Part shown: one piece after another, positions 23,100 to 34,329 of the stretch
Numbering within the stretch: position 1 is the stretch's first letter
Layout: the number at the start of each line of letters is the position of its first letter
Assembly: GCA_016808115.1 (NCBI GenBank)
Contig: JAEQBH010004542.1
Location: 307,675 to 371,674 of the forward strand
Source: Tetrastigma voinierianum
Lineage: Eukaryota; Streptophyta; Magnoliopsida; Vitales; Vitaceae
DNA: 64,000 nt
Direction: 5' to 3'
The notes under the pieces: generated by a model
Databases searched by the model: none
Seen by the model: only the letters and a program-made list of their open reading frames with translations
What the model was told of the DNA's origin: nothing
Program-made: the position numbers and the translations under genes

Positions 23100-23460
23100 A
23101 CCCGAAGGTCTGATACGATGCGGGGTGTCGCCAGCGCTAATCGGAGGTAGAAGTACTAATGTCTTTGAGCATAGTCGAGAGAGTCAATGTCAGCTGTCGG
23201 AAATGCTGAAGTGCTAATCAGGGGAGTACCAAAGAAATTGTGCCAAAGCATGGTCGGAGGTGTCGTCGCACTAATCAAAGAGTCACAAAAGTACTATTCG
23301 AGATCTTAGAAGTACTATTCGAGAATCTTGAAGTACTAATCAAGGAGTATCGAAGTACTAATTAGGGAGTACCGAAGTACTAATGTGTCGAAGCACGGTC
23401 AGAGAGTGTCGTCGCACTAATCGGAGAATCTGCAGAAGTCTTATGCGTGCTTACCACGTA
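23100..23460 (+). repeat. Ladder of GAAGTACTAATC-type repeats
   Basis: About 12 degenerate units of 22-30 bp read AAGTACTAAT or CGCACTAATC followed by an AGGGAGTACC-like word. The palindromic AGTACT recurs. It lies within the same solo LTR. Confidence 0.75.
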
Positions 23461-25237
23461 GCAGGTGCGAGGTCATTCTGATAAGCGGTCTTGCGATTCA
23501 TAATTATATGTAATAATAACCATAAATAATCTATTTTTATTCGTACAGAATAATTAGGGCATTCTTAGCCACATTATGTGTTCATGGCATATTACCTTCG
23601 TATTCGTATTCGTATTTAGGTTCATTTTTGGGGTTTCATATCATATTCATTGTTTCATGAACACACATCTATACATATTTCATTTCTATATTTTCCTTGT
23701 TTCATGCCTATACATATGGCATTTCATATACTGTACAATATGATGCCTATGTATTCACACATCATTCATGTACTCTTGTCCCTCACATGAATCTATTTTA
23801 CTTAGAAATTGGAATCATTTCCAATTGGATCATCCACGACTAAAGTTATGGCATTTTCATGCCAAACTAGTCCCAATTTCACCAGATATCACACTTTCGG
23901 GACTGTTTGAAGCCACCCATTTTCCAGTGTATTGTCTCCATATTTGACACTGGTTCTTTTTTCCCTTTAAAGCTAAGGTGCTAAGGGTTCTCCTCCAACT
24001 GGAATGCCTAGTCGAACCGAGCACTGCGCGCAAGTTATGTCTAACATTTGGAGATTTACTCTAGTAATTAGTGGAACATAATTTGAGCGTTTTTGACCAC
24101 GGCCCACTTTGAGTGGAATTTTTAGGTCACATAGAATCGGATTTGAAGGGTATCTATTTCGGGATGTTTGGATTCTCGCTTGAAGTTTATTTAACTGAAA
24201 CTTAAATCACTCAAATCGGATCAAATGAGAAAGTTATAGCTAAAAATCTGAGCAAATTCGAATAGAAGCGAACACTACATGTACAGTACATTTCGATCGG
24301 TCACCAGAGTATGGCGCACTCGAATTTTGCGCGAGGAATGTGGGTTTTTCTTCACTTTCCATATATTGCTACCCCGAATCAGTCTCAATGCTACCATATC
24401 TTCAAACCACTCCAAATTCGTGCTTAAAAATCTGATTTCTTCGGTCATGCTTTTCATTCTGCAATAACCTCAAATCTTCCATGAATTTCTCCCCAAGAAA
24501 CAAATCTAATATGAATCCATAACCCATACACAAGACGAGCATGAAGGTGAATTTAGGGTTTGTTAATCACTAAGCTCAGGTACTTTGATTAAACCATGAA
24601 TCCAACCTCGAAAGGGAGGATTCCATATAACCCACAACCAAGCTAGAGTTTTCCAACTCAATTTCATTCAAACACAAGTTAGGATGAGATTCCTAACTAA
24701 ACCCTAGGTTTGGAACTCATATAAAATTCCTAGAATTCCATACAAAACCATAAGATCACTTACTTTCCATGTAATATCATACCAAAATCATAGAATCCAT
24801 ACCTTTTTTGTCTTACTCTCTTGCCTCTTCTCTTCTTACTCTCTTTTCCTCTTTTCTTCTTCTTTCGTTTTTGGTCTCTCAAAATAAGGGCCGAAATCGC
24901 TATCCGATTTTTTTTTTTGACTTAAGGCCATGTTTGGCGAACAATAAAACCCACATTTTAGCTTCTTTTCCCATTTTTTGCTATTTTAGCCCTTTCTCTT
25001 CATTAATCTCAATATAACTTATACATATATGACATACTTTGGCATCCATCTTTCTGCAGGAGTGCAGTGCGTATAAACATTGATTTATGCCTTTTATGTC
25101 CTCAAGTGGTAAATGACCACTTTACCCTTGTCTCTAATAATATTCATTTAGTCTCTTATTTTATTTCCGAAAAATTCCATTTGGCTTATAATATCACCTA
25201 AACAAGTCCAGCTACTTAGGAGTACGTTCGGGTGTTA

Positions 25238-26847
25238 ATGCAGACTTGAGAAACATACACAGACAGCACGAGGATGCCTTGATATTTTCCTTGGACATTA
25301 ATAACCACTGGGTGAGAAGAGTGCTGGTAGACCCTAGAAGTGCAGTAGACCTTTTACCTCTCTTCGTCCTGGTTAAATAGGGTACAATCCTTCCACTTTG
25401 CATTCCCCGAGGAAAACCCTTACGGGCTTCCATGGGTCAACGTATTTGGCCGTATGAGACCTATTGTTGCTCGCCACCGTTGGGTCGATGGTCATGTACA
25501 TGCTATTTATAGTGATAGACGACCCATCATCGTACAATGCCATCCTTAGAAGAACATGGCTCCACACCATGAAAGCAGTCTCATCAACTTACCACTAGAC
25601 ACTAAGTTTCTTAATAAACGGAACCCAAATCAATATTCAGGGGGATCAAGATGCTGCGAGATGGTTCTTGGTCATGCAAGAGGTAGACAGGGAAAAGCCC
25701 AGCAAATAGAAATTAAGGAACGAGGTTTGTGACCTCAGCAACAACAAATCACATGTCGTAGAGCCTCTCAAATTGTACCTCCTTGACAAAGAATGAGGAA
25801 AGAAACAGGTATTCCTTAGTCCTAGTTTATCTGATGAAGAAATGACCGTATTGATTTTCATTTTATAGATGAACGAAGATGTATTCACCTTGAACCACAC
25901 AGATATGGTAGGGGTAGATCCTAGCATATAGCCTAACAGCACCTAAATGTTAAGCTCAACGCCTGCCCTATAAAACAAAAAATGCTTCATTTTTACCTAG
26001 AGTGACATGATATCATCAAAAAGAAGTAGACAAGTTGTTAGAAGTTGAGTTTATTTAAGAAGTGCAATACCCGAATTGGCTATAGAATGTGGTTATGGTC
26101 CCTAAAAAGAATGGTAAATGGCGGGTATGTGTTGACTACTTAAATCTCAATGAGGCATGCTTGAAGGATAGTTTCCCCTTGCAGCGTATTAACCAGAAAT
26201 TAGATGTGATTGTCGAGCACGAGTTTTTATCATTCATAGACATCTATTCGAGGTATAACCAGATCCCAATGTTGCCGCCATATTAAGTCAAGACGACTTT
26301 TATTATAGTGGAAGGAATGTTTTGCTATCGGGTAATGTCGTTCGGCCTAAATAAGGTGGGAGTGACTTATCAAAGGATGATGGGACAACTATTCAAGAAA
26401 CTTTTAGGCAAAACTATGGAAGTTTATATTGATGATATGCTAATAAAATCCATCAGCTATGAGAAGCATATGGGAGACCTACAAGGAGCATTCAATTTGA
26501 TAAGACATGCAGGCTCTACACTCAATCTAGCTAAGGAAGTGTACTTTTTAAGGGTAGAACCGGGAAAGGAAATTTCTCGAGGTATCTATATGTCTGAAGG
26601 GACATTGAGGCATGTCTAGATCAGATCAAAACCGTACCCAACATGCCCAAGCCAACGACCTTCAAGCATATCCAAAGTCTAACAAGAAGCTAACTACCTT
26701 GAATCGCTTCATATTGCGATCATCAAACAAGTTGAGGCCTTTCTTCTCCACCCTGAAAGGGTCAATAAAAAGAGTTGAGGGCCGGAATGCGAAGAAGCAT
26801 TCGACACCATTAAGGAATATCTCTCACCTCCTCCAACCTTAAGCCAA
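25238..26847 (+). pseudogene. Tat-lineage gypsy protease-reverse transcriptase, decayed
   Basis: This continues the polyprotein interrupted at 21338. The protease part reads VRRVLVDPRSAVDLL (about 25311-25355), where the usual Asp-Gly/Asn-Ser-Ser site is altered. After a decayed linker, RT reads VMVPKKNGKWRVCVDY (26092), the catalytic block YIDDML (about 26425-26445) and the thumb. RNase H opens CEEAFDTIKEYL (about 26790) and is cut at 26847-26852 by the E_p insertion. It continues at 58822. Several stops and frameshifts occur. Confidence 0.85.
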
Positions 26848-26852
26848 CCGAT

Positions 26853-28609
26853 TGATAAGGGTGAAACGTATTAGCATTTATAGCATGTTTCTCAGGTGTC
26901 TATGTAACCTAAATTCTAGATTCACACCCTTATGCGCAAATATTACACTAATCCCACATCTGTGTGAGTTTTGCAAATATTGAAAGTAAAGCAAGCAAAG
27001 AAGAGGGCAAAAATAACAAGAAAGCAAAACTTGCTCTAAGGGCTTTGGGTTGTGAAGTAATTTCAAAAAGAAAAAAGAGCCTAAATCGAACTCATTGAAG
27101 AAGAGAAGAGTCCAAGCTTCAGGTTCACCAAGGTGAAGGAGGAATCACATGTAGGCAAGTCCTCGTGTTTCATTGAGAAGAAGAAGAGCTTTGCCAAAAT
27201 GAAGGCCTTCGCCAAGGAGAAGGAAGACCACCTTGATTCTTGACACATGTCTTCACTAAGGCGAGGCCAGCACTTCTCGAGGCGAAGAAAGTCAAATTGG
27301 CAGGAGCAAAAAATTCCTCATTCCTCGACCCATTTTTGAGTCGTTTTCCACATGCTTTAAATACCCACTTGTAAGGAGACTAAAAAGGGCATTGGGGGAT
27401 TAACGGAGGTTGCGGATATTCTATCTCTCGGGTTTCTCTCTAGCTCTCATTTTTCACAAGGTTTCTGGAATTTTCTTAGATATTTTAGCTTGTTTTTGGA
27501 GCTAAGTTGTAAGGTCCAGTTGCTATAGGACTTCTTGTAGTGGTGAAGCTGGGTTTTGGAGAACTTCTATTCCATATTTGTTTTGTATTACTTAACCCTT
27601 CTCTGCCTCTTAATCTTTCAGCTTTATGTTTTCTATGAAAATGATTTTGTTGGGTTTTGAGGCTGCTATGAGTAGCTAAATCCTCTTTTGGGGTTGGTTG
27701 TGGACATTGGTGTTTGGCTTATGTATTATATTGAATGATTTTGTGAATGTGATCTTGTGCTGAGGTTTTATGATGTGGTTTTATGAATTCGCAGTTTTTA
27801 TTCAATTGTTACATACTAGGTAGTAAATTTAAGACCTAGAGCTTAAAGGGTTTCCAAGGTGACTATTGGAAGTGTGCCCTTGGGATTCGATTTTCATCCC
27901 CTAATATTGTGAATTTGATAAAATCAACTCAACTTAATCAAAGAAATCTAGGAAATTACGAAAGCCTAGTACTAGATGAATTTTATTATAAGGGACATCA
28001 TCTAACCTTATAGGATGATCGTATGAACCGAAAGGTAATCAATTCAAACATAACCCAAAAAATTTCATTGCATGGACCAAGAGGTGACCAATGGAAATTC
28101 CTAAGGACTAAATTACCTTAAAACAAGTAACACATTGTTTGACCTAGATGGACCGAAAGGAGAATAGGGATTGGGCATGAGAATTTGAGGTGAGACTCGA
28201 AAGAGAGAACCTTATACAAAGTTCCTTGAGTAAACACAAGAGCGTCTTCCTTAATTATCACTCAATGAATATAAGCCATAAATGCACTAATGGAAACAAC
28301 CAGCCCTAGTGTTATTTCTTTACGTTTTTCTTACAACTTAATCCAACTATTTGCTAATCTTTTAGAGTAGATTTTTAGTTTACCTTAGTTTCATTTTTAG
28401 TTAACAATCCTCTCGACCTAGTTTAATTAAACCCAAATAGTGAGAATTTCATAAGTAGCAAAGGTACTTAATCCACTTAAACCATCTCTTCCCTGTGGGT
28501 TCGGCATACTAGGTTTTTAATTTGAAAGCCATTATATTACTTGTGATCCTTGCACTTGTAGATTAGGTTGCTTTAACCAAACTTTTATATAAACGAAAAG
28601 AACCGAACA
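26853..28609 (+). mobile_element. E_p 5' LTR
   Basis: 1757 bp, starts TGATAAGGGTGAAAC and ends GAACCGAACA. It is collinear throughout with 57061-58821. U3 contains TTCACCAAGGTGAA-type palindromes (27120-27310) just before a TATA-like TTTAAATA at 27356-27363. Its many small differences from the 3' LTR show an old insertion. Confidence 0.88.
27120..27310 (+). repeat. E_p palindrome array in 5' LTR U3
   Basis: Degenerate 14-mers of the form TTCRCCNAGGYGAA occur here: TTCACCAAGGTGAA near 27124 (perfect arms), then TTCGCCAAGGAGAA, TTCACTAAGGCGAG and TTCTCGAGGCGAAG. The array ends about 45 bp upstream of the TATA-like box. Confidence 0.75.
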
Positions 28610-28631
28610 AGTTTTTGGTGTCGTTGCTAGG
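28610..28631 (+). other. E_p primer-binding site remnant
   Basis: AGTTTTTGGTGTCGTTGCTA directly follows the LTR end. It is a decayed form of the tRNA-Asp site TGGCGCCGTTGCCGGGGAT. Confidence 0.75.
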
Positions 28632-29519
28632 ACCTTTTGAGACTAAACTTAAATTGAATCCAATAAGGTGTTCATAACCCAAGCATAATTATTTTTCAAG
28701 GTACTTATGACTAATGTGTCAGTTCAGTCATTTTATGAACTGTACTGTTCACGCAAACTTGAATAATCAGCTTGATTAACATTGACTTCCATTTCAGTCT
28801 TTTAGAATCTAAAACTTCAGCTTATTTTTGCTTGACATCACAACTTAAAATTTTGTGCCACTTATTCAGCCCAAATTTCATTTACAGATTTGTGTGCCTT
28901 GTTTGCTTTAAAACATATTGTTGTGCCATTATACATTTTAGCATTTCATTTTGATTCATCATTTCCATTCATTTTCTCAACAATTATAGCACAAACAAAT
29001 GAACACATTCTCCCAATTCAACGAACTGCCAATCCACTGACCTTGTCTTTTGAAATTATACAAAAATGCAAAAAATTTTTAAGCAGCTAGAATTACATAC
29101 AGCTTCGAAGCTTCCGGTGTTTTCTTGTTTTTCGGGTTCAGAATTTTATGCCTTATGACTTAAGCTGATGAATTTTTCAGCCTTTTATCATTTCATCTCT
29201 ACAATTGTGCATTCAATAAACTGAATTCTCATTTATTTAAGAAAGCAAACCACAAACTCACATTTCATTATTCTTTGTATATTGCAGAATATAGGATGCA
29301 AAGGAAATAAGAAAAATAAAAATAAAAGAACAAATACACCTGAGATTTGGAGAGCGTTTTTATTTATTATTTCAATCTGAGAGGAATGAATTATAGAGAG
29401 AGAGAGATAGAGAGGTACAATTGGGTTCATTTCTTTTTTCTTTAGGATTTGGAGGGTTTGAGATTTACCGGTTCATATTGGTAACCAGCTAGAGAAGTAG
29501 TGAATTCAGAGATGGAGGG
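28632..29519 (+). other. Unassigned junction between E_p leader and E_m 3' region
   Basis: No gene. E_p leader probably occupies the first part. The E_m 3' UTR or LTR is expected in the second part, but no convincing match to the E_m 5' LTR (46324-48935) was seen. A GA-rich tract lies at 29396-29416. Confidence 0.4.
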
Positions 29520-29559
29520 TTAGGGTCTCTTAATTGTTATGTCTCCCATGAACTGGTCG

Positions 29560-30500
29560 TTGACCATTCGAACATCCTAGCATTAAATCTTATCAGCTCA
29601 ATTTGTCTTCCTCCAATGGAATTCAAAGCACCTTCAAATTCACCCTAGGCATTGTACATTTTGATCAAGTTAGAGTTGACCATGTCCAAGCTCTCTGTCC
29701 AAATCTTCTCCCTGTAATTTAGAGAGGCTTCCATCTCTTTATCCCTCCTCTAGATGGTGGTCCTGATCTCTTTTTGGTGCTCCTTATATAAATACCCAAA
29801 GGCATCTGCCTTTTGAAGCAAATTATGCTCCATCTCCTTCTCTCTAACCTTTAGGATTTTCAATAGCTCCTAGTCCCTCTTCAATTTCTTATCAATGAAT
29901 GCTCTCTCTAAATTTAGCTCTTATAGCTCTGTCTCTTTCAACCAACTTCTCTCTCCATTCATCATCTCTCTACTGGAGGGCTACTGTCAGGCTGTTCTCT
30001 TTCTTCTTCAATTGCTCATCAAGTTGGTTGTCCCTCCACCTGAGCTGCTCTCTAAGCTTCTCATCTCTTTCCCTCATTTCATATCTCATCTCTTGCATCG
30101 AAAATCCATGACTCGAAGTCTTGGTATCTTGTTCGACCATTTGTTTCCCGCTTTTCCATTTCTGTTTGGTGGTCGCTATCATCTTCATTGGGGAAACTTG
30201 GCGGTTATCTATAAGTAGGCATCAAAGCAAACCCCACTCATCCCTCTCCTTCTTCGCTCACCACTCTCCTCTATAGTGTAGTTGTGAGAGTACAGCTCCT
30301 TAGGCACTTATTGTTCTGCCATGCTTTGCTTTTCTACTATTTTCTCTTATCACTCCCTTCTCACTCTCTACTGGAGCCTTAGTGATTCCAACAAGAGTGA
30401 GGGGAGAGGGCTTTGGGCACTTCTCTTCTTCATTGTCATTGAATTTGACACCCCCCTCCCCCTCCTTGATACATAGGAGAGTGATCAAGGAGGGGTGGGG
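29560..30500 (-). pseudogene. E_m env-like ORF, C-terminal coiled-coil part
   Basis: On the minus strand a Pro/Lys/Glu-rich stretch (30490-30300) is followed by a highly charged heptad-like region (30190-29700). It has repeated RDE/RRD words such as MRERDEKLREQLRWRD and DNQLDEQLKKKEN, and is broken by several stops and frameshifts. It continues the reading interrupted at 38799 by the chromovirus. Athila-type elements carry an extra ORF after pol, often called env-like; the coiled-coil tail here is consistent with it. Function is unknown. It could instead be a captured host coiled-coil gene. Confidence 0.55.
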
Positions 30501-33019
30501 TGTAACACCCCGAATCAGACCCTAATAGTTTTATTATATTTTTGAGTATAAAAAAAAGTAAAATTTATATTTTTCGGAATTTAAGTGCTAAGAGTGAAAA
30601 GGGATAAAGTTGGAATTAATCCAATAGTCAAGGGTAAAATGGTAATTTTTCAGATTGAGGACTCAGGTCATAAAACAAGAAGAGGATATGCTAGTGTAGG
30701 AATTGTGATAATTTGAAGTGCATATAGATTGAAAAGGAATGACCAAATAGAAAAAATGGAAATTTAGGCCAAAATTGGGATAAGACCAAACATGGTCCTA
30801 AGGATTAGATATTTTCTTATTTGAGGCTAGGGCATTTACGGGTGTGGAGGTGAAGAGCCAAAATTTTGGTTTGATTTCTCTCTTTTCCTTTATCTAGCCT
30901 TGTCCAAGTAAGAAGAAAGAAGAAGGAAAGGAGAGTTAGAGCTTGGGGTGACCAAGAAATAGGTGCGGGACTCCCTTGAAGATCAATTCATTGTGGTTTG
31001 TGTTGTTGGTAATTGTTCTTTGGTTTGTTGTCCTCAATTGAGGAGTTTTAGTATAAAGGAAATGTTTGGGGTTTAGGGGAGATGCTGTCAAAATTTTCCC
31101 AAAGCCCTAAGTGAATTATTTGGCCATAACTTGGTCTAGACTACTCCAATTTATGAAATTCCAGTTGGAGAGGAAACCTAAGACCTATGACCACATTTTC
31201 CAATAAGAGCCTAAAGTATTAATATGACTTGAGACCCTTAGTTTTTGGATCTAAGACATTATTAGTTACATTTTTTAAAATAGAGCAGTCTCGATTATTT
31301 AGAACATATCTTGAGTTTTGGTGTTCCAAATTGGATGATTCTAATTTGAGAAGAACCCTTAGCACCATAGCTTCAAATGAATAGAAGGAACTAGTGTCAA
31401 ATTATGGAGTTAAGACCTGCGAATGGTCTCACGGTCGGTTACCGATTATGGCGGGCAAATAAACCAGTTTGGTATTAAAATGCCATAACTTAAGTTTGGA
31501 TGATTCAACTGGAGTTATTCAAATTTATGAGTAAAATAGATTCATAGAGGAACAATGTGCATGAAGGAATTATGTTGAGATTTCAAAGTCATTGTAAGTA
31601 CAGAAAATAAGTGAAGTTGGACCTTGTTTTGGGAAATAATTTTCATGACCTTTCCTATAGGATTTTGACACGTCCAGTGTATAGCATATGCTCCCCAGTA
31701 TTAGTGGAGATGGTTTTTGTATGAAAATAAGTCAATATAACCGCTGGTGAGATAAAGAATTTGACTAAAGTTATATGATTTAATGCTAAATAATATGGGA
31801 ATAAATAGAATGGAATAATCCAAGGGCATGAGTCACAGCCATGTGAAGAAAAGATAATACATGTATAGTTACTATACTTAAGAAGCATACGAATACATGC
31901 ATATATGATGACAAGAGATATGTAATGAAGAAATGCTCTTTAAAGATGAGAATAATGGATAGTGAATATCTCATATGCATACAGCGATGCAATAGAAGTT
32001 ATTCATGTATATGGGATATGTACTAAAAGCGAAATAAAATAAAGCCGATTTGCACCTTATAGCAAATGGAATTGGATAGATGGAAATGCCTATTAGGGAT
32101 ACATTTGCTGCAACATATAAGATACTTGATTTGGCCCTATTTACAGGTTATTGACCTTGGACCTCGTTTGGGTCATATAGTAAAGCACAGATAGGGATCC
32201 TTTGTGTCTGATGATAATACCATCGAATAAATACGAGTTAACTCTGTATCTTTTTTTTTAATATGCAAACATGAAACATGTAAAAAGAGATAAAGCGATA
32301 TTGATAAAGGCTGAAAAACATGAATCATAAACATAAGTAATTTGTAAAATATAATGGAAATTTAATAAAATACCTTAATAGTCATTATCTTATGACTAAA
32401 ATGATAACTGGAATTCAATAGATGATAGAAAACTACGTGAAGTTAGCATAACAACGAGAATTAACCTAATGAATTAAATTGTTTAGAGTGTGATAAGTTC
32501 ATGAATTATTGTAACTTACAAGTTTTATATGATTATATATATATACGTGCTGTACTCTTTTTTGCCTAAGTGCATTATTAAAAAAGAGGAGGGGGAAGTT
32601 GCATGAGTATTAGAATGTGATGATCATGGTTAGTGGTCATCCATGCGTAAGGATCCTCACTAAGCTTTATGCTTAGCATGGGAGTTTATCCGTGTAGGTA
32701 TCGAGGAGGCGGCTAGAGAACATGACATTCCACATCAACATCAAGGGCCATCTCAGCGATAGGTGCTCACCCGGAGTATTTCTATTTAACTTGTTATTCT
32801 AAACAATATGTTGTATATAAACTTTTAGGTCACGGCGAATAGTATTTGTAAATAATATGGAAGTGATATTTTTGAATGCCTCGAAATAGTAGGGTCTCAA
32901 GTAATAGTATATTTTAAGGAATGTTTTAGAAGCTGCTCCCGGTTAATTAGTTTTTAAAGTCCTATAATTTCGTGACACCACTTTCTGGCACCTGAGAGGT
33001 GTCAGGTTGGGGTGTCAAA
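30501..33019 (+). mobile_element. Chromovirus 5' LTR
   Basis: 2519 bp, starts TGTAACACCCCGAATCAG and ends GGTTGGGGTGTCAAA (one change from the 3' LTR end GGGGTGTCACA). It is collinear with 36199-38793, with scattered substitutions and small indels. The TA microsatellite that is long in the 3' LTR is only about 12 bp here (32533-32544). Confidence 0.92.
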
Positions 33020-33129
33020 GTGGTGGTATCGGAGCCTAGGTTTAGGCGACTCTAGATAGAGTATAAGACAGAAATGCATATGTAAAGTAATATGTTGGCG
33101 TGATGTGGATGTCTTTGTTTTTGGAATAA

Positions 33130-34014
33130 GATGGATCGCCTTCCCAATCTAGTAAAATAAGCGGCTGGGAGTGTTAACCTAGTAGATCAAGGGTTATCCA
33201 CTTCGGATCCTTCTGAATCTGAAAAAAGTGAAAGCAATGCTCTAGCCGAGCCAACAAAAGCTTTGTTGAGGATATCTCACGACCTAGCTCGGGTATTAGA
33301 TAGACTGATTGCTCCTAAGGCTCCGATATACATGGTAAGAAGACATTGAGAAGAGGAATTCCATGGGATAAGCATGGATGAGTCTGATAAAGTCGAATCT
33401 TTAGTTGGAAAAGCTCTGAAGTGATGAGGATTAGATGCCCTCCCGATCGAGGAGAGGTATCATGTGCGATCTCTCCAACTATTGTAGAGTGAGGCATATG
33501 ACTGGTGGAAATTGGAGCTAAAAAGTTTGAGGATTCCAGATCCTATGCCTTAGGAGTTCTTTGTCCAAGAGTTTAGGGCTAAGTACATTATAGAGATGTA
33601 TAGGGAGACTAAGTGGAAGCAGTTCCTGACTTTGAAGCAAAGGAACCTATCAGTGGCTGAGTATGAGAAGGAGCTTAGTCATCTCAACAAATATGCACCT
33701 GAGTCAGTCCTCATCGAGGCATTTCGATGTAGGCAATTTGAAGATGGATTGAATGAGTCCATAAAGGGGTACTTAGCGCCTATGATATCTCTTCAACAGG
33801 TGAATTTCTATCGGTGGTACATCTTTGCAGTAAGAGTAAGAGATTTAAGGGCCAAAACATCGGAGAAAGATTTCGAGGAGAAAGGGGTTTTACAAGGGGC
33901 TTCTTCCTCCTCGGGAAAAGAGTTAAGGATCACAAACGAGAATCGAGTTCTGACTCTACTACGGAGGGAAGAAGGCAAAGGCCCTGAAAATATAACACCT
34001 AGTGCCGAGTAAAG
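33130..34014 (+). pseudogene. Chromovirus gag, decayed
   Basis: It starts at MDRLPNL (33130). The capsid-like core holds EFFVQEFRAKYI, then KQFLTLKQRNLSVAEYEKEL (about 33615-33670) and a RRFEEGL-like RQFEDGLNESIKGYLAP segment. This matches the gag of Tekay/Del chromoviruses. At least four in-frame stops lie in the first 450 bp; 33596-34012 is open. No CCHC knuckle was seen downstream, so the nucleocapsid part appears lost or decayed. Confidence 0.85.
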
Positions 34015-34329
34015 ATTAGCCGAGGCGGGACCCGGGGCTCCAGGAGTGCCCTCGTTTCCATCGACGGAATTTAGGATTTTGCATATTGTTGACAAGAGGG
34101 TGCCGTATGTGGGAAGCACTAAACATTTGGGAAAATTGTCCCGAAAGGTCGGGGAGACAATGGGAATCCTCAAAGTGTGATCAGGAGATCCACGGCTTAC
34201 CGCCATCGACTCGAGATGGGGAGTATAGGTCGGGGGCGTCTGAACATAAAGAACGAGGAAGCCTGGGTGTAGAGGAGATAGTAGATTGTCCTATGACATC
34301 GGTGCCCGGCCGCGAGCACTAATGCTATG

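Larger units (their letters stand above)
21339..25237 (-). mobile_element. Solo LTR (gypsy, minus strand) inserted in Tat gag-pro
   Basis: A 3.9-kb non-coding insert starts TGTCACACCCCG on the plus strand and ends TTCGGGTGTTA. On the minus strand it starts TAACACCCGAACG and ends GGGGTGTGACA, like the TGTAACACC LTRs elsewhere in this window. The flanks are ATGCT (21334-21338) and ATGCA (25238-25242), a 5-bp TSD with one change. The host polyprotein frame resumes right after it. It contains two short-period repeat ladders (21960-22510 and 23100-23460). There is no internal domain. Confidence 0.8.
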
